From Maribacter sp. (GTDB taxonomy: Bacteria > Bacteroidota > Bacteroidia > Flavobacteriales > Flavobacteriaceae): DNA of 64,000 bases. The notes beneath the pieces are model-generated. The model was not told the origin of the DNA, ran no database searches, and was given only the letters and a program-made list of their open reading frames with translations. Where the stretch lies: positions 36,466-100,465 of the forward strand of contig JAHDDL010000004.1 in the NCBI GenBank assembly GCA_020629415.1. The letters are read 5' to 3'. Of this stretch, positions 36,340 through 45,798 are shown in pieces (position 1 is the first letter of the stretch; every line of letters starts with the position of its first letter). A program made the translations under genes and the position numbers.

Positions 36340-38031
36340 ATGTCAGACGATAAGAAGGTAATCTTCTCCATGTCAGGAGTTACGAAAACCTATAAGAATG
36401 CTAACACCCCAGTTTTAAAGAACATATACTTAAGTTTTTTCTACGGTGCCAAAATTGGTATTTTAGGTCTAAACGGTTCTGGTAAATCTACTTTGTTAAA
36501 AATAATAGCAGGTGTAGATAAAAATTTTCAAGGTGATGTAGTCTTTTCTCCAGGATATAAAGTTGGTTATTTGGAACAAGAGCCAGAACTGGATGAAAAT
36601 AAAACCGTTTTGGAAATTGTAAAAGAAGGCGTTGCCGAAACGGTGGCCATTCTTGATGAATACAATAAGATAAACGATATGTTTGGTCTTCCCGAGGTTT
36701 ATGAAGATGCGGACAAAATGCAGAAGTTGATGGATCAGCAGGCTGTATTGCAAGATAAGATAGATGCAGCTAATGCTTGGGAACTAGATACCAAATTGGA
36801 AATTGCTATGGATGCCTTGCGTACCCCAGATCCTGAAAAGAAAATTTCAGTGCTTTCGGGTGGTGAGAGAAGAAGGGTGGCCTTATGTAGGTTGTTGCTA
36901 CAAGAGCCGGAAATCTTATTGTTAGATGAGCCTACCAACCACTTAGATGCAGAATCTGTACATTGGTTAGAGCATCACCTGGCATCTTATAAGGGAACGG
37001 TAATTGCCGTAACGCACGATAGATATTTCTTGGATAATGTTGCCGGTTGGATTCTTGAATTGGATAGAAGTGAAGGTATACCTTGGAAAGGGAACTACTC
37101 TTCTTGGTTAGATCAAAAGTCTAAACGTATGGCACAAGAAAGTAAAACAGCTTCTAAAAGACAGAAAACATTAGAGCGAGAGCTGGAATGGGTTCGTCAA
37201 GGAGCAAAGGGTAGACAGACCAAACAGAAAGCACGTCTTAAGAACTACGATAAGTTGATGAGTCAAGATCAAAAACAACTTGATGAAAAACTGGAAATCT
37301 ATATTCCTAACGGACCACGTTTGGGTACCAATGTTATTGAAGCTAAAGGCGTAAGTAAGGCATACGATGATAAGTTGCTTTATGAAGACCTTAATTTTAA
37401 ATTGCCACAAGCGGGTATTGTTGGTATTATTGGACCAAACGGTGCAGGTAAGACCACTATTTTTAGAATGATCATGGGGGAGGAGACACCGGATAAAGGT
37501 GAATTTGAAACCGGTGAAACCGCTAAAGTAGCCTATGTAGACCAGAGTCATTCTAACATAGATCCTGAAAAAACCATTTGGCAAAACTTTAGTGATGAGC
37601 AAGAGTTGGTAATGATGGGTGGTAAGCAGGTCAATTCTAGGGCTTACCTAAGTAGATTCAACTTTTCGGGTAGTGAACAGAATAAAAAAGTGAGCATGTT
37701 GTCCGGTGGTGAACGTAACCGTTTGCACTTGGCAATGACCTTGAAAGAAGAAGGTAACGTGCTTTTATTGGATGAGCCTACCAATGACTTGGATGTAAAT
37801 ACATTACGTGCTTTAGAAGAAGGTTTGGAGAATTTTGCAGGTTGTGCCGTAGTCATCTCTCACGATAGATGGTTCTTAGATCGTATCTGTACACACATCT
37901 TGGCATTTGAAGGCGATTCTCAAGTGTATTTCTTTGAAGGGTCGTTCTCCGATTATGAAGAAAACAAGAAGAAGAGGTTAGGCGGAGATCTTATGCCGAA
38001 ACGAATTAAGTACAAGAAATTAATTAGATAG
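36340..38031 (+). CDS. ettA: Energy-dependent translational throttle protein EttA (ABC-F)
   Basis: 563 residues with two ABC ATPase domains on one chain and no membrane segments. Walker A motifs are GLNGSGKST and GPNGAGKTT, the signature motifs LSGGERRRVAL and LSGGERNRLHL, and Walker B with catalytic Glu LLLDEPTNHLD and LLLDEPTNDLD. Between them lies the arm/linker rich in Lys, Arg and Gln that contacts tRNA in the ribosomal E site. EttA restrains entry of ribosomes into elongation according to the ADP/ATP ratio. Length and order of motifs are those of EttA rather than Uup or YheS. Confidence 0.96.
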   Translation: MSDDKKVIFSMSGVTKTYKNANTPVLKNIYLSFFYGAKIGILGLNGSGKSTLLKIIAGVDKNFQGDVVFSPGYKVGYLEQEPELDENKTVLEIVKEGVAETVAILDEYNKINDMFGLPEVYEDADKMQKLMDQQAVLQDKIDAANAWELDTKLEIAMDALRTPDPEKKISVLSGGERRRVALCRLLLQEPEILLLDEPTNHLDAESVHWLEHHLASYKGTVIAVTHDRYFLDNVAGWILELDRSEGIPWKGNYSSWLDQKSKRMAQESKTASKRQKTLERELEWVRQGAKGRQTKQKARLKNYDKLMSQDQKQLDEKLEIYIPNGPRLGTNVIEAKGVSKAYDDKLLYEDLNFKLPQAGIVGIIGPNGAGKTTIFRMIMGEETPDKGEFETGETAKVAYVDQSHSNIDPEKTIWQNFSDEQELVMMGGKQVNSRAYLSRFNFSGSEQNKKVSMLSGGERNRLHLAMTLKEEGNVLLLDEPTNDLDVNTLRALEEGLENFAGCAVVISHDRWFLDRICTHILAFEGDSQVYFFEGSFSDYEENKKKRLGGDLMPKRIKYKKLIR

Positions 38032-38046
38032 TATTTCAACTATAAA

Positions 38047-38077
38047 GAAAAAGCCCGCAATTGCGGGCTTTTTTATT
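38047..38077. terminator. Bidirectional terminator between ettA and the MBL-fold lipoprotein gene
   Basis: AAGCCCGCAA (38051-38060) pairs perfectly with TTGCGGGCTT (38061-38070), with A-run and T-run flanks. Confidence 0.92.
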
Positions 38078-38095
38078 TTCAAAAAACAGCTAACA

Positions 38096-38917
38096 TTAAT
38101 ATTCTTCATTAGGGTACCAATCTAACTGAATCACTTCAATATCTTGATTGCCTGCATCTACTAATTGCTTAAATTTAGCCACATCGCTTACATCTGGCTT
38201 GCCTCTGTAATGATAAGGGTATACTTGCTTAGGTTTAAAGTCCAATACAGCGGCAGCGGCACTTTCTTCTGTCATAGTGTATGGTAAATTCATACATATA
38301 AAAGCTTTGTCAATATTTTTTAAAGAACGCATTTCAGAAATATCTTCGGTATCTCCGGAGAAATAAATACGTTGACCGTCAATATTTAGAATATAGCCGT
38401 TACCACGTCCCTTTTCATGAAATTTTAAAGCTTCCTTTCTTAAGTTGTACATTGGTATGGCCTCTATAGTAATTTCGCTAAGTTCTTTACTGCTACCATT
38501 GGATAAAATGACCAACTGTTCCTTATATTTTTCAGATAATTTATCGGCAACTGCTTGCGGTACTACAATTGTTGCGTTAGTAGTATCTAAGGCATCTAAT
38601 GTTTCTGAACTTAAATGATCACCATGTATATCTGTTATCAATATTAACGTAGGTTTTTTTTGGTCCTTAAAAGCGTCAGCTCCACCAACAGGGTCAATAT
38701 AAACAACAACATCGTTATATTCTATTACTGCTGTAGCATGTTCAATGGGAATGATTTTAATGTCTTCTGATTTTCGTTCGTTTATTATCTCGGTAACCGA
38801 TTTTTTTTCGTCAGTCTCAGTTGTAGCATTGGTTTCGACTTCGGCTTTTTTTACATCTTTACATGAAATAACAAAGGCAAAAGCGAGAGATAAAAAGAGC
38901 AATTTATTTATTTTCAT
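38096..38917 (-). CDS. Metallo-beta-lactamase-fold lipoprotein (UlaG-like)
   Basis: 273 residues. The N-terminus KINKLLFLSLAFAFVISCKD carries a lipobox with Cys19, followed by an acidic, Thr-rich linker, so it is a lipoprotein. The catalytic region has IIPIEHATAVIEYNDVVVYIDPVGG and LILITDIHGDHLS. The metal motif reads D-I-H-G-D-H instead of the standard H-x-H-x-D-H, so the first ligand is changed. YFSGDTEDISEM and YPYHYRGKPD supply the later Asp and His. Probably an exported hydrolase; substrate unknown. Its start codon overlaps the stop of the upstream GNAT gene by one base. Confidence 0.88.
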   Translation of the reverse strand: MKINKLLFLSLAFAFVISCKDVKKAEVETNATTETDEKKSVTEIINERKSEDIKIIPIEHATAVIEYNDVVVYIDPVGGADAFKDQKKPTLILITDIHGDHLSSETLDALDTTNATIVVPQAVADKLSEKYKEQLVILSNGSSKELSEITIEAIPMYNLRKEALKFHEKGRGNGYILNIDGQRIYFSGDTEDISEMRSLKNIDKAFICMNLPYTMTEESAAAAVLDFKPKQVYPYHYRGKPDVSDVAKFKQLVDAGNQDIEVIQLDWYPNEEY

Positions 38918-39387
38918 TAGGTTACGTTTAAAAGAGTTAGTTCCATTTTAACATCAGATCGAAGATACTCTAAATTATCTTCTAAGGGTACCTCTTTAAA
39001 TCCAAATTTCTTATATATATGCAGAGCGGCATCTAATTTTGTGCTAGAATATAACTCTAGGGTTTTCCAATTTTCGGTACGGGCAACATCAATTGCATAA
39101 GCCAGCATAGACTGACCTATTTTTAATCCGTGATGGCTTTTGTTTACTGCCATTTTACCCAATTCATAACGGTCTATTTCCTTTTTGATCAATGCAAAGC
39201 ATCCAACAGGCTTATTATACCATAATCCTATAAAGATATACCCACCTTTAGCTATAATGGAAGATTGCGGATCGTTCAATAGCTCCCTGTCTTTTTTTTC
39301 CACTTTAAAATATTCATTGATCCAAGCAATATTCAAGTCTCTAAAGTTTTGATTATATTTATGCTCGTAAGGTACAATGGTTAGCAT
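38917..39387 (-). CDS. GNAT N-acetyltransferase
   Basis: 156 residues from the ATG at 39387 (MLTIVPYEHKYNQNFRDLNIAWI), a usual N-terminus for this family. YIFIGLWYNKPVGCFALIK and YELGKMAVNKSHHGLKIGQSMLAYAID form the core strands and acetyl-CoA loop (H-x-G-L-K-I-G). The open frame continues upstream to 39522 (201 residues), but the extra residues look like translated promoter DNA. It is followed, with one base shared, by the MBL-fold lipoprotein gene. Confidence 0.87.
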   Translation of the reverse strand: MLTIVPYEHKYNQNFRDLNIAWINEYFKVEKKDRELLNDPQSSIIAKGGYIFIGLWYNKPVGCFALIKKEIDRYELGKMAVNKSHHGLKIGQSMLAYAIDVARTENWKTLELYSSTKLDAALHIYKKFGFKEVPLEDNLEYLRSDVKMELTLLNVT

Positions 39388-39540
39388 GGTTTCTAAATAT
39401 TGTTTTATTAATGCCCAAGTTATATCTTCTTGTATTGGTATAGGCCAAGTATTATAAATTAATTTAACATTAAAAAATCTAAAATTTAAATTGCCACGTA
39501 TATAACTCGAACAAACAGACACTTTATTAAATTTAAAATT

Positions 39541-40428
39541 ATGACTGAAACAAAAAACAACAACGGCTTAAAGGTTTTGACCGCTCTTTTAGGTGTTGTG
39601 CTTTTAGGTACTATCATTTATACAGTAAGTCTTTACCAAGATAAAAAGAAGACCGAAGTAGTACTTACAAAAGAAAAAGAATTAGTAGTTGAAGATTTGA
39701 ATAGCTTAAAATCTGAATACGACAAAGCTATCTTAGAAAGCAATGCAACTAATGAAGAGTTGGTAAGTGCTAGAGACAATATTGCCAAGTATATTGATTC
39801 TGTTAAGACAATGAAAGCTGATATTGGTTCCTTGTCTAGGTATAGAAGACAGGTAAGTGTGCTTAAAGCTGAGAGAGAGCAATTATTAAAGCAAGTTGAT
39901 TCTTTAACTCGTTCAAATACTGCTATTGCCATGCAACGTGATAGTACTTATGTTGAGTTGGAAAAGCAAACTGTTTTTAATGACTCTTTGGTAGTACAAA
40001 ATACAAACTTGGCTCAAGTAGTAGAAAAAGGTTCTGCATTAAACCTGTCTAAATTTAATGTTGATGCAGTAAAAGAACGTAACAGTGGTAAATTGGTCTC
40101 TACACAGAGAGCTAAGGCGACCGATAAATTTAAAATTTGTTTTACTGTTGCCGATAACGTAATTGCACAAGCCGGTGACAGAGAATTTTTCTTGGAAGTT
40201 TTGGATCCCCAAGGTAATGTACTTGGCGGTAGCAATTCTATGACAAATGATAATGGGGCTTCTATAACTTATAGTAAGCAAACAAATTTTTACTACGAGA
40301 ACAAATCTTTAGATGTATGTGATTATATCAGTAAGCCTTCTGGTGATTTCAAAGATGGAAATTACATGGTAAACGTATATGACGACCAACTAAAATTATT
40401 GGGTACTTCTAAGTTTATGTTGAAGTAA
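39541..40428 (+). CDS. Membrane-anchored coiled-coil protein, function unknown
   Basis: 295 residues. A short cytoplasmic N-terminus and one membrane segment (LKVLTALLGVVLLGTIIYTVSLY, residues about 10-32) lead a long coiled coil to about residue 165 (EKELVVEDLNSLKSEYDKA and similar heptads). A beta-rich C-terminal domain of about 110 residues follows (FKICFTVADNVIAQAGDREFFLEVLDPQGNVL to MVNVYDDQLKLLGTSKFMLK). The C-terminal part looks like a small immunoglobulin-like or carbohydrate-binding fold, but I recognise no family. Conserved hypothetical proteins of this layout occur widely in Flavobacteriia. Confidence 0.82.
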   Translation: MTETKNNNGLKVLTALLGVVLLGTIIYTVSLYQDKKKTEVVLTKEKELVVEDLNSLKSEYDKAILESNATNEELVSARDNIAKYIDSVKTMKADIGSLSRYRRQVSVLKAEREQLLKQVDSLTRSNTAIAMQRDSTYVELEKQTVFNDSLVVQNTNLAQVVEKGSALNLSKFNVDAVKERNSGKLVSTQRAKATDKFKICFTVADNVIAQAGDREFFLEVLDPQGNVLGGSNSMTNDNGASITYSKQTNFYYENKSLDVCDYISKPSGDFKDGNYMVNVYDDQLKLLGTSKFMLK

Positions 40429-40449
40429 TAGTTTTAAAATTCATAATAG

Positions 40450-40480
40450 AAAAGGCGACCAGTTTGGTCGCCTTTTTTTA
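40450..40480. terminator. Bidirectional terminator between the coiled-coil protein gene and fumC
   Basis: GGCGACC (40454-40460) pairs with GGTCGCC (40466-40472); A-run before, T-run after. Confidence 0.92.
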
Positions 40481-40498
40481 TTTAAGGTAGGGTTGATT

Positions 40499-41899
40499 TT
40501 AGTCTTTTAAACTACCTACCATATTTTCTGGTTTTACCCATTCATCATAATCTTCGGCGGTTACATATCCTAAGTTGACAGCCTCCTCCTTTAATGTAGT
40601 TCCGTTCTTATGTGCTGTGTTGGCAATCTCTGCAGCTTTGTAATACCCAATTTTTGTATTTAAAGCAGTAACCAACATTAAAGAGTTGTTCAGTAACTCT
40701 TTGATCACACCGTGATTTGGCTCTATACCTGAAGCACAATGCTCTTCAAAACTTACACAGGCGTCACCAATTAGTTGTGCAGACTGAAGAATGTTTGCTG
40801 CCATCAATGGTTTAAAGACATTCAATTCATAATGTCCCTGTGTACCACCAACGCTTACAGCAACGTCATTGCCCATAACTTGTGCGCAAACCATTGTCAT
40901 TGCTTCACATTGAGTAGGGTTCACTTTACCTGGCATTATTGAACTACCTGGTTCGTTGGCAGGAATAATGATTTCACCTATTCCTGAACGTGGACCAGAA
41001 GCCATCATTCTAATATCGTTTGCTATTTTGTTCAATGATACAGCCAATTGTTTTAAAGCTCCGTGGCTTTCCACAATGGCATCATGCGCAGCTAGCGCCT
41101 CAAACTTATTTTCAGCGGTTATAAAAGGCAAGCCTGTGAAGTCTGCAATATATTTTGCAACAAGCACGTCATAACCTTCCGGTGTGTTCAATCCTGTTCC
41201 AACGGCAGTCCCACCAAGAGCCAATTCACTTAAATGAGCTAAGGTATTTTTCAAAGCTTTTAAACCATGGTCCAATTGAGAAACATAACCGGAAAATTCT
41301 TGACCCAAGGTTAGGGGAGTGGCATCCATTAAATGCGTACGACCAATTTTAACTACGTTCTTGAATTCAACCGATTTTTTCTGAAGTGTATCTCTCAATT
41401 GTGTGACGCCCGGTATGGTCACCTCAACTATTTTTTTGTATGCAGCTATATGCATACCTGTAGGGAAGGTGTCATTTGATGATTGTGACTTGTTTACATC
41501 ATCATTTGGCTGAATTGTCTTTTCACCTTCACCAATTACTTTGCCGGCAATTTCATGAGCCCTATTGGCAACCACCTCATTCACGTTCATATTACTTTGC
41601 GTTCCAGAACCTGTCTGCCATATGACCAACGGAAATTGGTCATCATGTTTTCCTTCTAAAATTTCATCACATACCTGAGCGATCAAATCTCTTTTTTCTT
41701 CAGATAAAACCCCTAGTTCGCAATTGGTGTACGCTGCAGATTTTTTTAAATATGCAAATCCGTAAACAATGTCCAAGGGCATAGATGCCGATGGTCCTAT
41801 TTTAAAATTATTACGCGAGCGTTCTGTTTGTGCACCCCAATATTTGTCTTTGGGAACTTCAACATTGCCCATGGTATCTTTTTCGATTCTGAACTCCAT
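40499..41899 (-). CDS. fumC: Class II fumarate hydratase
   Basis: 466 residues. The superfamily signature [15 protein letters not shown] is intact, and [14 protein letters not shown] and [20 protein letters not shown] (catalytic His region) identify fumarase C rather than aspartase or argininosuccinate lyase. It interconverts fumarate and malate in the TCA cycle, in the cytoplasm, without an iron-sulfur cluster. Monocistronic, closed by a shared terminator. Confidence 0.98.
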   Translation of the reverse strand: MEFRIEKDTMGNVEVPKDKYWGAQTERSRNNFKIGPSASMPLDIVYGFAYLKKSAAYTNCELGVLSEEKRDLIAQVCDEILEGKHDDQFPLVIWQTGSGTQSNMNVNEVVANRAHEIAGKVIGEGEKTIQPNDDVNKSQSSNDTFPTGMHIAAYKKIVEVTIPGVTQLRDTLQKKSVEFKNVVKIGRTHLMDATPLTLGQEFSGYVSQLDHGLKALKNTLAHLSELALGGTAVGTGLNTPEGYDVLVAKYIADFTGLPFITAENKFEALAAHDAIVESHGALKQLAVSLNKIANDIRMMASGPRSGIGEIIIPANEPGSSIMPGKVNPTQCEAMTMVCAQVMGNDVAVSVGGTQGHYELNVFKPLMAANILQSAQLIGDACVSFEEHCASGIEPNHGVIKELLNNSLMLVTALNTKIGYYKAAEIANTAHKNGTTLKEEAVNLGYVTAEDYDEWVKPENMVGSLKD

Positions 41900-42017
41900 A
41901 ATCTTATAATTTATATGAATCTTTAGTTAACTTATTAAATATCCTCAAAAATAAGGTTTACATTTATTTTTCTTAGGACAACTTTGTGGTGAAAAGTGAA
42001 ATTAATTTTACAGAACG

Positions 42018-42050
42018 TTTGCAAAAAATAATTCGTTTATGGTATCTTTG
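42018..42050 (+). promoter_or_regulatory. Complete flavobacterial promoter TTTG-N21-TATCTTTG
   Basis: TTTG at 42018-42021 and TATCTTTG at 42043-42050 with 21 bases between them match the Bacteroidota consensus (TTTG/TTG, 17-23 bases, TAnnTTTG). The predicted start of transcription is about 15 bases before the ATG of the small membrane protein at 42071. This is the best promoter I can see in the window. Confidence 0.6.
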
Positions 42051-42070
42051 TAATATATAAGTAAGAAGAT

Positions 42071-42244
42071 ATGTTTGATTTTGACCAATATTTAGGATTT
42101 TTAGCTTTTTTAACCATACTGACCATAGGTTTTTGGTTAATGATGTTTTTGTTATTATTTGTTGTCCCTTACTGGTTAGGTGGTAACATTATGGAGTTAT
42201 TGAAAGAAAGACGCGACAAGAAAAAAGCCGCAAGAGAAGCATAG
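42071..42244 (+). CDS. Small single-pass membrane protein, function unknown
   Basis: 57 residues: a short acidic N-terminus MFDFDQYLGF, a hydrophobic stretch of about 27 residues (about 10-36, ending VVPYWLGG), and a strongly basic tail LLKERRDKKKAAREA that would stay in the cytoplasm. Support for coding comes from a full promoter 20 bases upstream, an ATG with no long overlapping frame, and a terminator 14 bases after the stop. I recognise no family. Confidence 0.72.
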   Translation: MFDFDQYLGFLAFLTILTIGFWLMMFLLLFVVPYWLGGNIMELLKERRDKKKAAREA

Positions 42245-42257
42245 ATATAGAATTATA

Positions 42258-42289
42258 TAAAAAAAGGAGCCTTTAGGCTCCTTTTTTTA
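42258..42289. terminator. Bidirectional terminator between small membrane protein and beta-barrel genes
   Basis: GGAGCC (42266-42271) pairs with GGCTCC (42276-42281), extended by matching A-run and T-run arms. Confidence 0.9.
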
Positions 42290-42306
42290 TATCTTGTTAT
42301 TTGTAT

Positions 42307-44799
42307 TTAACCTTCTATTTCATCTCCGTCATCATCATTGTTTCCTCTTCTGTTACCTTTGTTACGCTCTTTTGGTTGATTAAAACGGTATACAAAGCCC
42401 ATAGTTATTTGACGTTGTCTCCATTGAAATTCACTATCTGATGTAAAGAACTCTGTTTCCGTGTAAGAGGTTCTTTTTCTAGAGTTCAATAAGTCGCTTA
42501 CATTAAGTGAAAGTGTTCCATTGTCGTTTAAAATATCTTTGCTAAATGCTAAGTTCAATGAGAAAATACCACCGTTTTCAGTTTGGGCCGTAGAAGATGG
42601 TCCTCTATAGAATGCATTTGTTTGCCAGTCTACTTTTGCCGGTAAGGAAACCTTTGAGCTAAATCTAGCGAACCAGCTGGTATTTGTAGTACCATAATCA
42701 ATACCGTTAAAAGCACCTTCGGTAGAGAACTGGAAGAAATTAAAGCTAGAGTTCAATCGCAACCATTTTGCTGCGTTATATAAAATACCTGCTTCAACCC
42801 CAATTCTGTCATTTGTGGATAGGTTGATTGGAATAGACCTGATAATTTCAATGCCATCTGTAGTGGTTTCACCGGTTTCTTCTTGTATACGTTCAAATGA
42901 ATCTGTTTCTCGTTGGTAATACACAGATGAGGTAAGAGTTAGATTATCCCATCTCTTTAAGTAACCAACGTCAAAAGCATTGGAGAACGCAGGGTCAAGG
43001 TCAGGATTTCCTTGAAAAATATTTGTTCTACTAGATCGTGAAGGAAAAGGGTTAACATACCTGCCCCTAGGTCTATTTATCCTTCTATTATAGCCTAATG
43101 AAATGTTTTCATTTTCACCCAGTTCGTAAATCAAGTTTACAGTTGGGAAAAGCCCTAAATAATTTTTATCGAAATTTGCATCCACATCTACTCCTAATTG
43201 ATCCTCTAGTTCAGAAGAATCATACAAAGAGGTCAATTCTCCTTTTAACTGGGTGTTCTCTAAACGTAAGCCTAAAAGAAAGGAAAATTTACCGTATTTG
43301 TTACCATATTGAGTATATAGCGCATTTACATTTTCAGTATAGGCAAATAAATTGGTTAGGTCTTGGTTGATATCGAACAGACCGGTGGTTTGGTTCAAAG
43401 AGTCCAATCTATAATCTGTTTCTGTTTTTTCAAAAGTACCTCTATACCCAGCTTCAAATTGTGCATCGCCCATAGGTAAAACATAATCTGCTTGTACCAA
43501 ATATTCATTTTGGGTTTCTTTTTCAAAGACATTTTCCAAAACTATTAAATCATCATTAGGCAATGTATTGTTTTCCTGTATGATGTTGGTCTTATCTTCT
43601 ACGCCGTTAGAGTATTGAGCGTCTACGGTTAGTTTTTGTCCGTCATCATCAAGATTATTAATATAATTCAAAGAAAATTGATAGTTCTCGTCATCTTCAC
43701 CTTCATCTTCAGTTCTAAATGTTTCACTATCTAGCGTACTGTTAACAATCCTTTTGTTGGTATTTTCAGTTTTATCTTCACTTTTAGAGGTTCTATAAAA
43801 TATACTTCCTGTAATTGAAGATTCTTCTGTTATAAAATACTCAAGTCCCAAATTAGTGTTGAAACCTTTTCTAAGTCTAAAATAGTCCCTGTCCTCTATA
43901 ATCCTATCATATGACCCAGAGGTGTAAGTGTTATCATAAAATGCATTACCTGGAGCGTCTCTATAGTTATAACCTGTGGTGTTGAACAGGTTAAACTTAT
44001 CTGTTCGTAAGTTGGCATTCACGGAAAGACCACTATTAACAGGATATCCTATAGTTGTATTTACCGAGCCATTAAAACCAAGTGTTTTTTCTTTCTTAAG
44101 TACAATGTTCAAAATACCTGCTGTACCTTCTGCATCATATCTTGCAGATGGGCTGGTAATTACCTCTACTTTTTCAATTGCATCTGCCGGTAGTTGTGTT
44201 AGGGCATCTGTTGAACCAAACCCCGCTAGGGCAGATGGTTTGCCATTAATGAGTATTCTAACGTTCTCATTACCTCTCAAACTTATAGCACCTTCAACAT
44301 CAACATCAACAGATGGTACATTATTAAGGGCGTCGGTAATGGTTGCACCACTATTGGTTAAATCTTTACCGATATTATAGATTTTTTTGTCCAAACGTAC
44401 TTCTACGGTAGTCTTTTCGCCAACAACCTCTACAGCTTCTAATTGGGCTACATCTAAAGCAAGCTTTATTGTTCCCAGGTCTGTAGATGCTCTTAAAATT
44501 TGATCGGGCAGTTTGTACGTTTTATAAGAAATGTATTCAATGGAAATGTTGTATTTACCTGGTGGAGTTTCAACTTTAAAATTTCCGTCAATATCTGTGA
44601 TACCTCCTGTAATTTTATCAGGGTTGTTTACACTTTGTAGTACTAATGTAGCATATTCCAATGGTAGGTTATCATCTTTATCCAGAACCTTACCTGTAAT
44701 AATAATTGGTCCTCTTTCCCGGTCTCCCCCAGGTCTTTGACTATTTGCGTAATTAAATGATAGTACTAGGAGAAGGAGTAACGGGAAAATTGGTTTCAT
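42307..44799 (-). CDS. TonB-receptor-like outer-membrane beta-barrel protein
   Basis: 830 residues. A signal peptide (LLLLLVLSFNYANSQ) leads a CarboxypepD_reg-like domain (about residues 32-115, ITGKVLDKDDNLPLEYATLVL to TDIDGNFKVETPPGKYNI), then a plug-like domain (about 120-240, SLRGNENVRILINGKPSALAG). The long C-terminal barrel (OMP_b-brl_3 type) has repeated aromatic strands. It ends in a Lys/Arg/Asp-rich tail (NKGNRRGNNDDDGDEIEG) rather than a terminal aromatic residue. No substrate can be named, and no SusD partner adjoins. It starts directly after the stop codon of the preceding gene. Confidence 0.92.
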   Translation of the reverse strand: MKPIFPLLLLLVLSFNYANSQRPGGDRERGPIIITGKVLDKDDNLPLEYATLVLQSVNNPDKITGGITDIDGNFKVETPPGKYNISIEYISYKTYKLPDQILRASTDLGTIKLALDVAQLEAVEVVGEKTTVEVRLDKKIYNIGKDLTNSGATITDALNNVPSVDVDVEGAISLRGNENVRILINGKPSALAGFGSTDALTQLPADAIEKVEVITSPSARYDAEGTAGILNIVLKKEKTLGFNGSVNTTIGYPVNSGLSVNANLRTDKFNLFNTTGYNYRDAPGNAFYDNTYTSGSYDRIIEDRDYFRLRKGFNTNLGLEYFITEESSITGSIFYRTSKSEDKTENTNKRIVNSTLDSETFRTEDEGEDDENYQFSLNYINNLDDDGQKLTVDAQYSNGVEDKTNIIQENNTLPNDDLIVLENVFEKETQNEYLVQADYVLPMGDAQFEAGYRGTFEKTETDYRLDSLNQTTGLFDINQDLTNLFAYTENVNALYTQYGNKYGKFSFLLGLRLENTQLKGELTSLYDSSELEDQLGVDVDANFDKNYLGLFPTVNLIYELGENENISLGYNRRINRPRGRYVNPFPSRSSRTNIFQGNPDLDPAFSNAFDVGYLKRWDNLTLTSSVYYQRETDSFERIQEETGETTTDGIEIIRSIPINLSTNDRIGVEAGILYNAAKWLRLNSSFNFFQFSTEGAFNGIDYGTTNTSWFARFSSKVSLPAKVDWQTNAFYRGPSSTAQTENGGIFSLNLAFSKDILNDNGTLSLNVSDLLNSRKRTSYTETEFFTSDSEFQWRQRQITMGFVYRFNQPKERNKGNRRGNNDDDGDEIEG

Positions 44800-45315
44800 T
44801 TATTCGTTTTTAGATTTCTTTCGTTTTTCTTTTTTCTTCTTTTTATTCTTCTTTAAAGTTTTTGATACACCATCTTTCTGAAGTGCAACAAAAGCTTCGT
44901 ACTTTTCTAAGGGCAAACCTGCTTTTAACTCTTCGTCTTGCCTTTTTGTAATGTTTTCATAAACTTCTGCCATTTTCTCCGGCGGTAGTTTAAGAATTTG
45001 AGCCTCTATGCGTTCTTGCACATATTTCTTTAAAACAGAACTTAAAACGGCCTGTTCAAATTCATTTAACGCTAGTGCTTCCGTAATTCTTGGCATTTCA
45101 CCGTCTACCAATTCTTCTGCGGTTTTAGGTTTTGGTTCTTCTGCGGGTGCTTGTGCCTGCGGTATAGAACTTCTTTGTCTACCATAACCGTAACCACCGC
45201 GTGATCCGTAACCGTTATTGCCATAACCGTATTGCGCGTAAATTTCAGAACTTCCCAAAAGAATTAATAGCAACGCTAAAACTTTTAGAGGGCTATATTT
45301 TATTACTTTTTTCAT
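44800..45315 (-). CDS. Exported Gly/Tyr-rich protein with lysine-rich tail, partner of the beta-barrel gene
   Basis: 171 residues. After a signal peptide (LKVLALLLILLGSSEIYA) comes a Gly/Tyr repeat (YGYGNNGYGSRGGYGYG), a Pro-rich linker, and a helical middle part (about 65-150, EALALNEFEQAVLSSVLKKYVQERI and LPPEKMAEVYENITKRQDEEL). The tail is almost pure Lys/Glu/Arg. The helical part recalls small periplasmic sensors of the Spy/CpxP kind, but I see no clear LTxxQ motif. Its TAA is immediately followed by the ATG of the beta-barrel gene, so the two are cotranscribed and probably work together. Confidence 0.8.
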   Translation of the reverse strand: MKKVIKYSPLKVLALLLILLGSSEIYAQYGYGNNGYGSRGGYGYGRQRSSIPQAQAPAEEPKPKTAEELVDGEMPRITEALALNEFEQAVLSSVLKKYVQERIEAQILKLPPEKMAEVYENITKRQDEELKAGLPLEKYEAFVALQKDGVSKTLKKNKKKKKEKRKKSKNE

Positions 45316-45390
45316 GTGTTTAGATTATAAAGTTTTATAATGGTTTAACTGAAAATGGTTAATTGTTTGTTAAGATAATTATGCTGATCC

Positions 45391-45735
45391 TTATTTTAAC
45401 AATTCATCTATATTAGAAGATGGTCTGCCAATTACCGCGCTATTGCCATTTATTACAATAGGTCTTTCTATAAGCTTAGGGTATGCGATCATTGCGTCTA
45501 ATATTTCCTCATCATTTAGCGGTAAATTTCTAAATTTTTCTTTCCAGATTGCTTCTGATTTACGTACTAAATTAATTGGTTTTATACCTAAACAGCTAAT
45601 AATATTTCGCAACTCGTCTTTTGTTGGTATGTCTTCTAAATACTTGACCACTTCAAATTTCTTGCCAGAATTTTCAAGTACTTTAAGTCCTTCTCTAGAT
45701 TTACTGCATCTAGAATTGTGATATATTTTAATCAT
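45391..45735 (-). CDS. arsC: ArsC-family (arsenate reductase/YffB-Spx-like) protein
   Basis: 114 residues with a thioredoxin fold. IYHNSRCSKSREGLKVLEN holds the redox Cys in C-S-K-S-R, and IERPIVINGNSAVIGRP is the conserved RP-I-V...RP segment of glutaredoxin-dependent arsenate reductases. The CSKSR form fits ArsC better than Spx (CxxC). No other arsenic genes adjoin, so a general thiol role is possible. Confidence 0.88.
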   Translation of the reverse strand: MIKIYHNSRCSKSREGLKVLENSGKKFEVVKYLEDIPTKDELRNIISCLGIKPINLVRKSEAIWKEKFRNLPLNDEEILDAMIAYPKLIERPIVINGNSAVIGRPSSNIDELLK

Positions 45736-45798
45736 TATGTGTATTACTTTAAATTATGTATATCTCTGCAGGTTTATAAACAAGCAGAGATATTACTT

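Noticed and set aside
37171-37602. 143-codon open frame antisense to ettA
   Set aside because: Opposite strand of the second ABC domain; no independent support.
39388-39522. 45-residue N-terminal extension of the GNAT protein
   Set aside because: Sequence before the ATG at 39387 is not conserved-looking and covers the divergent promoter region.
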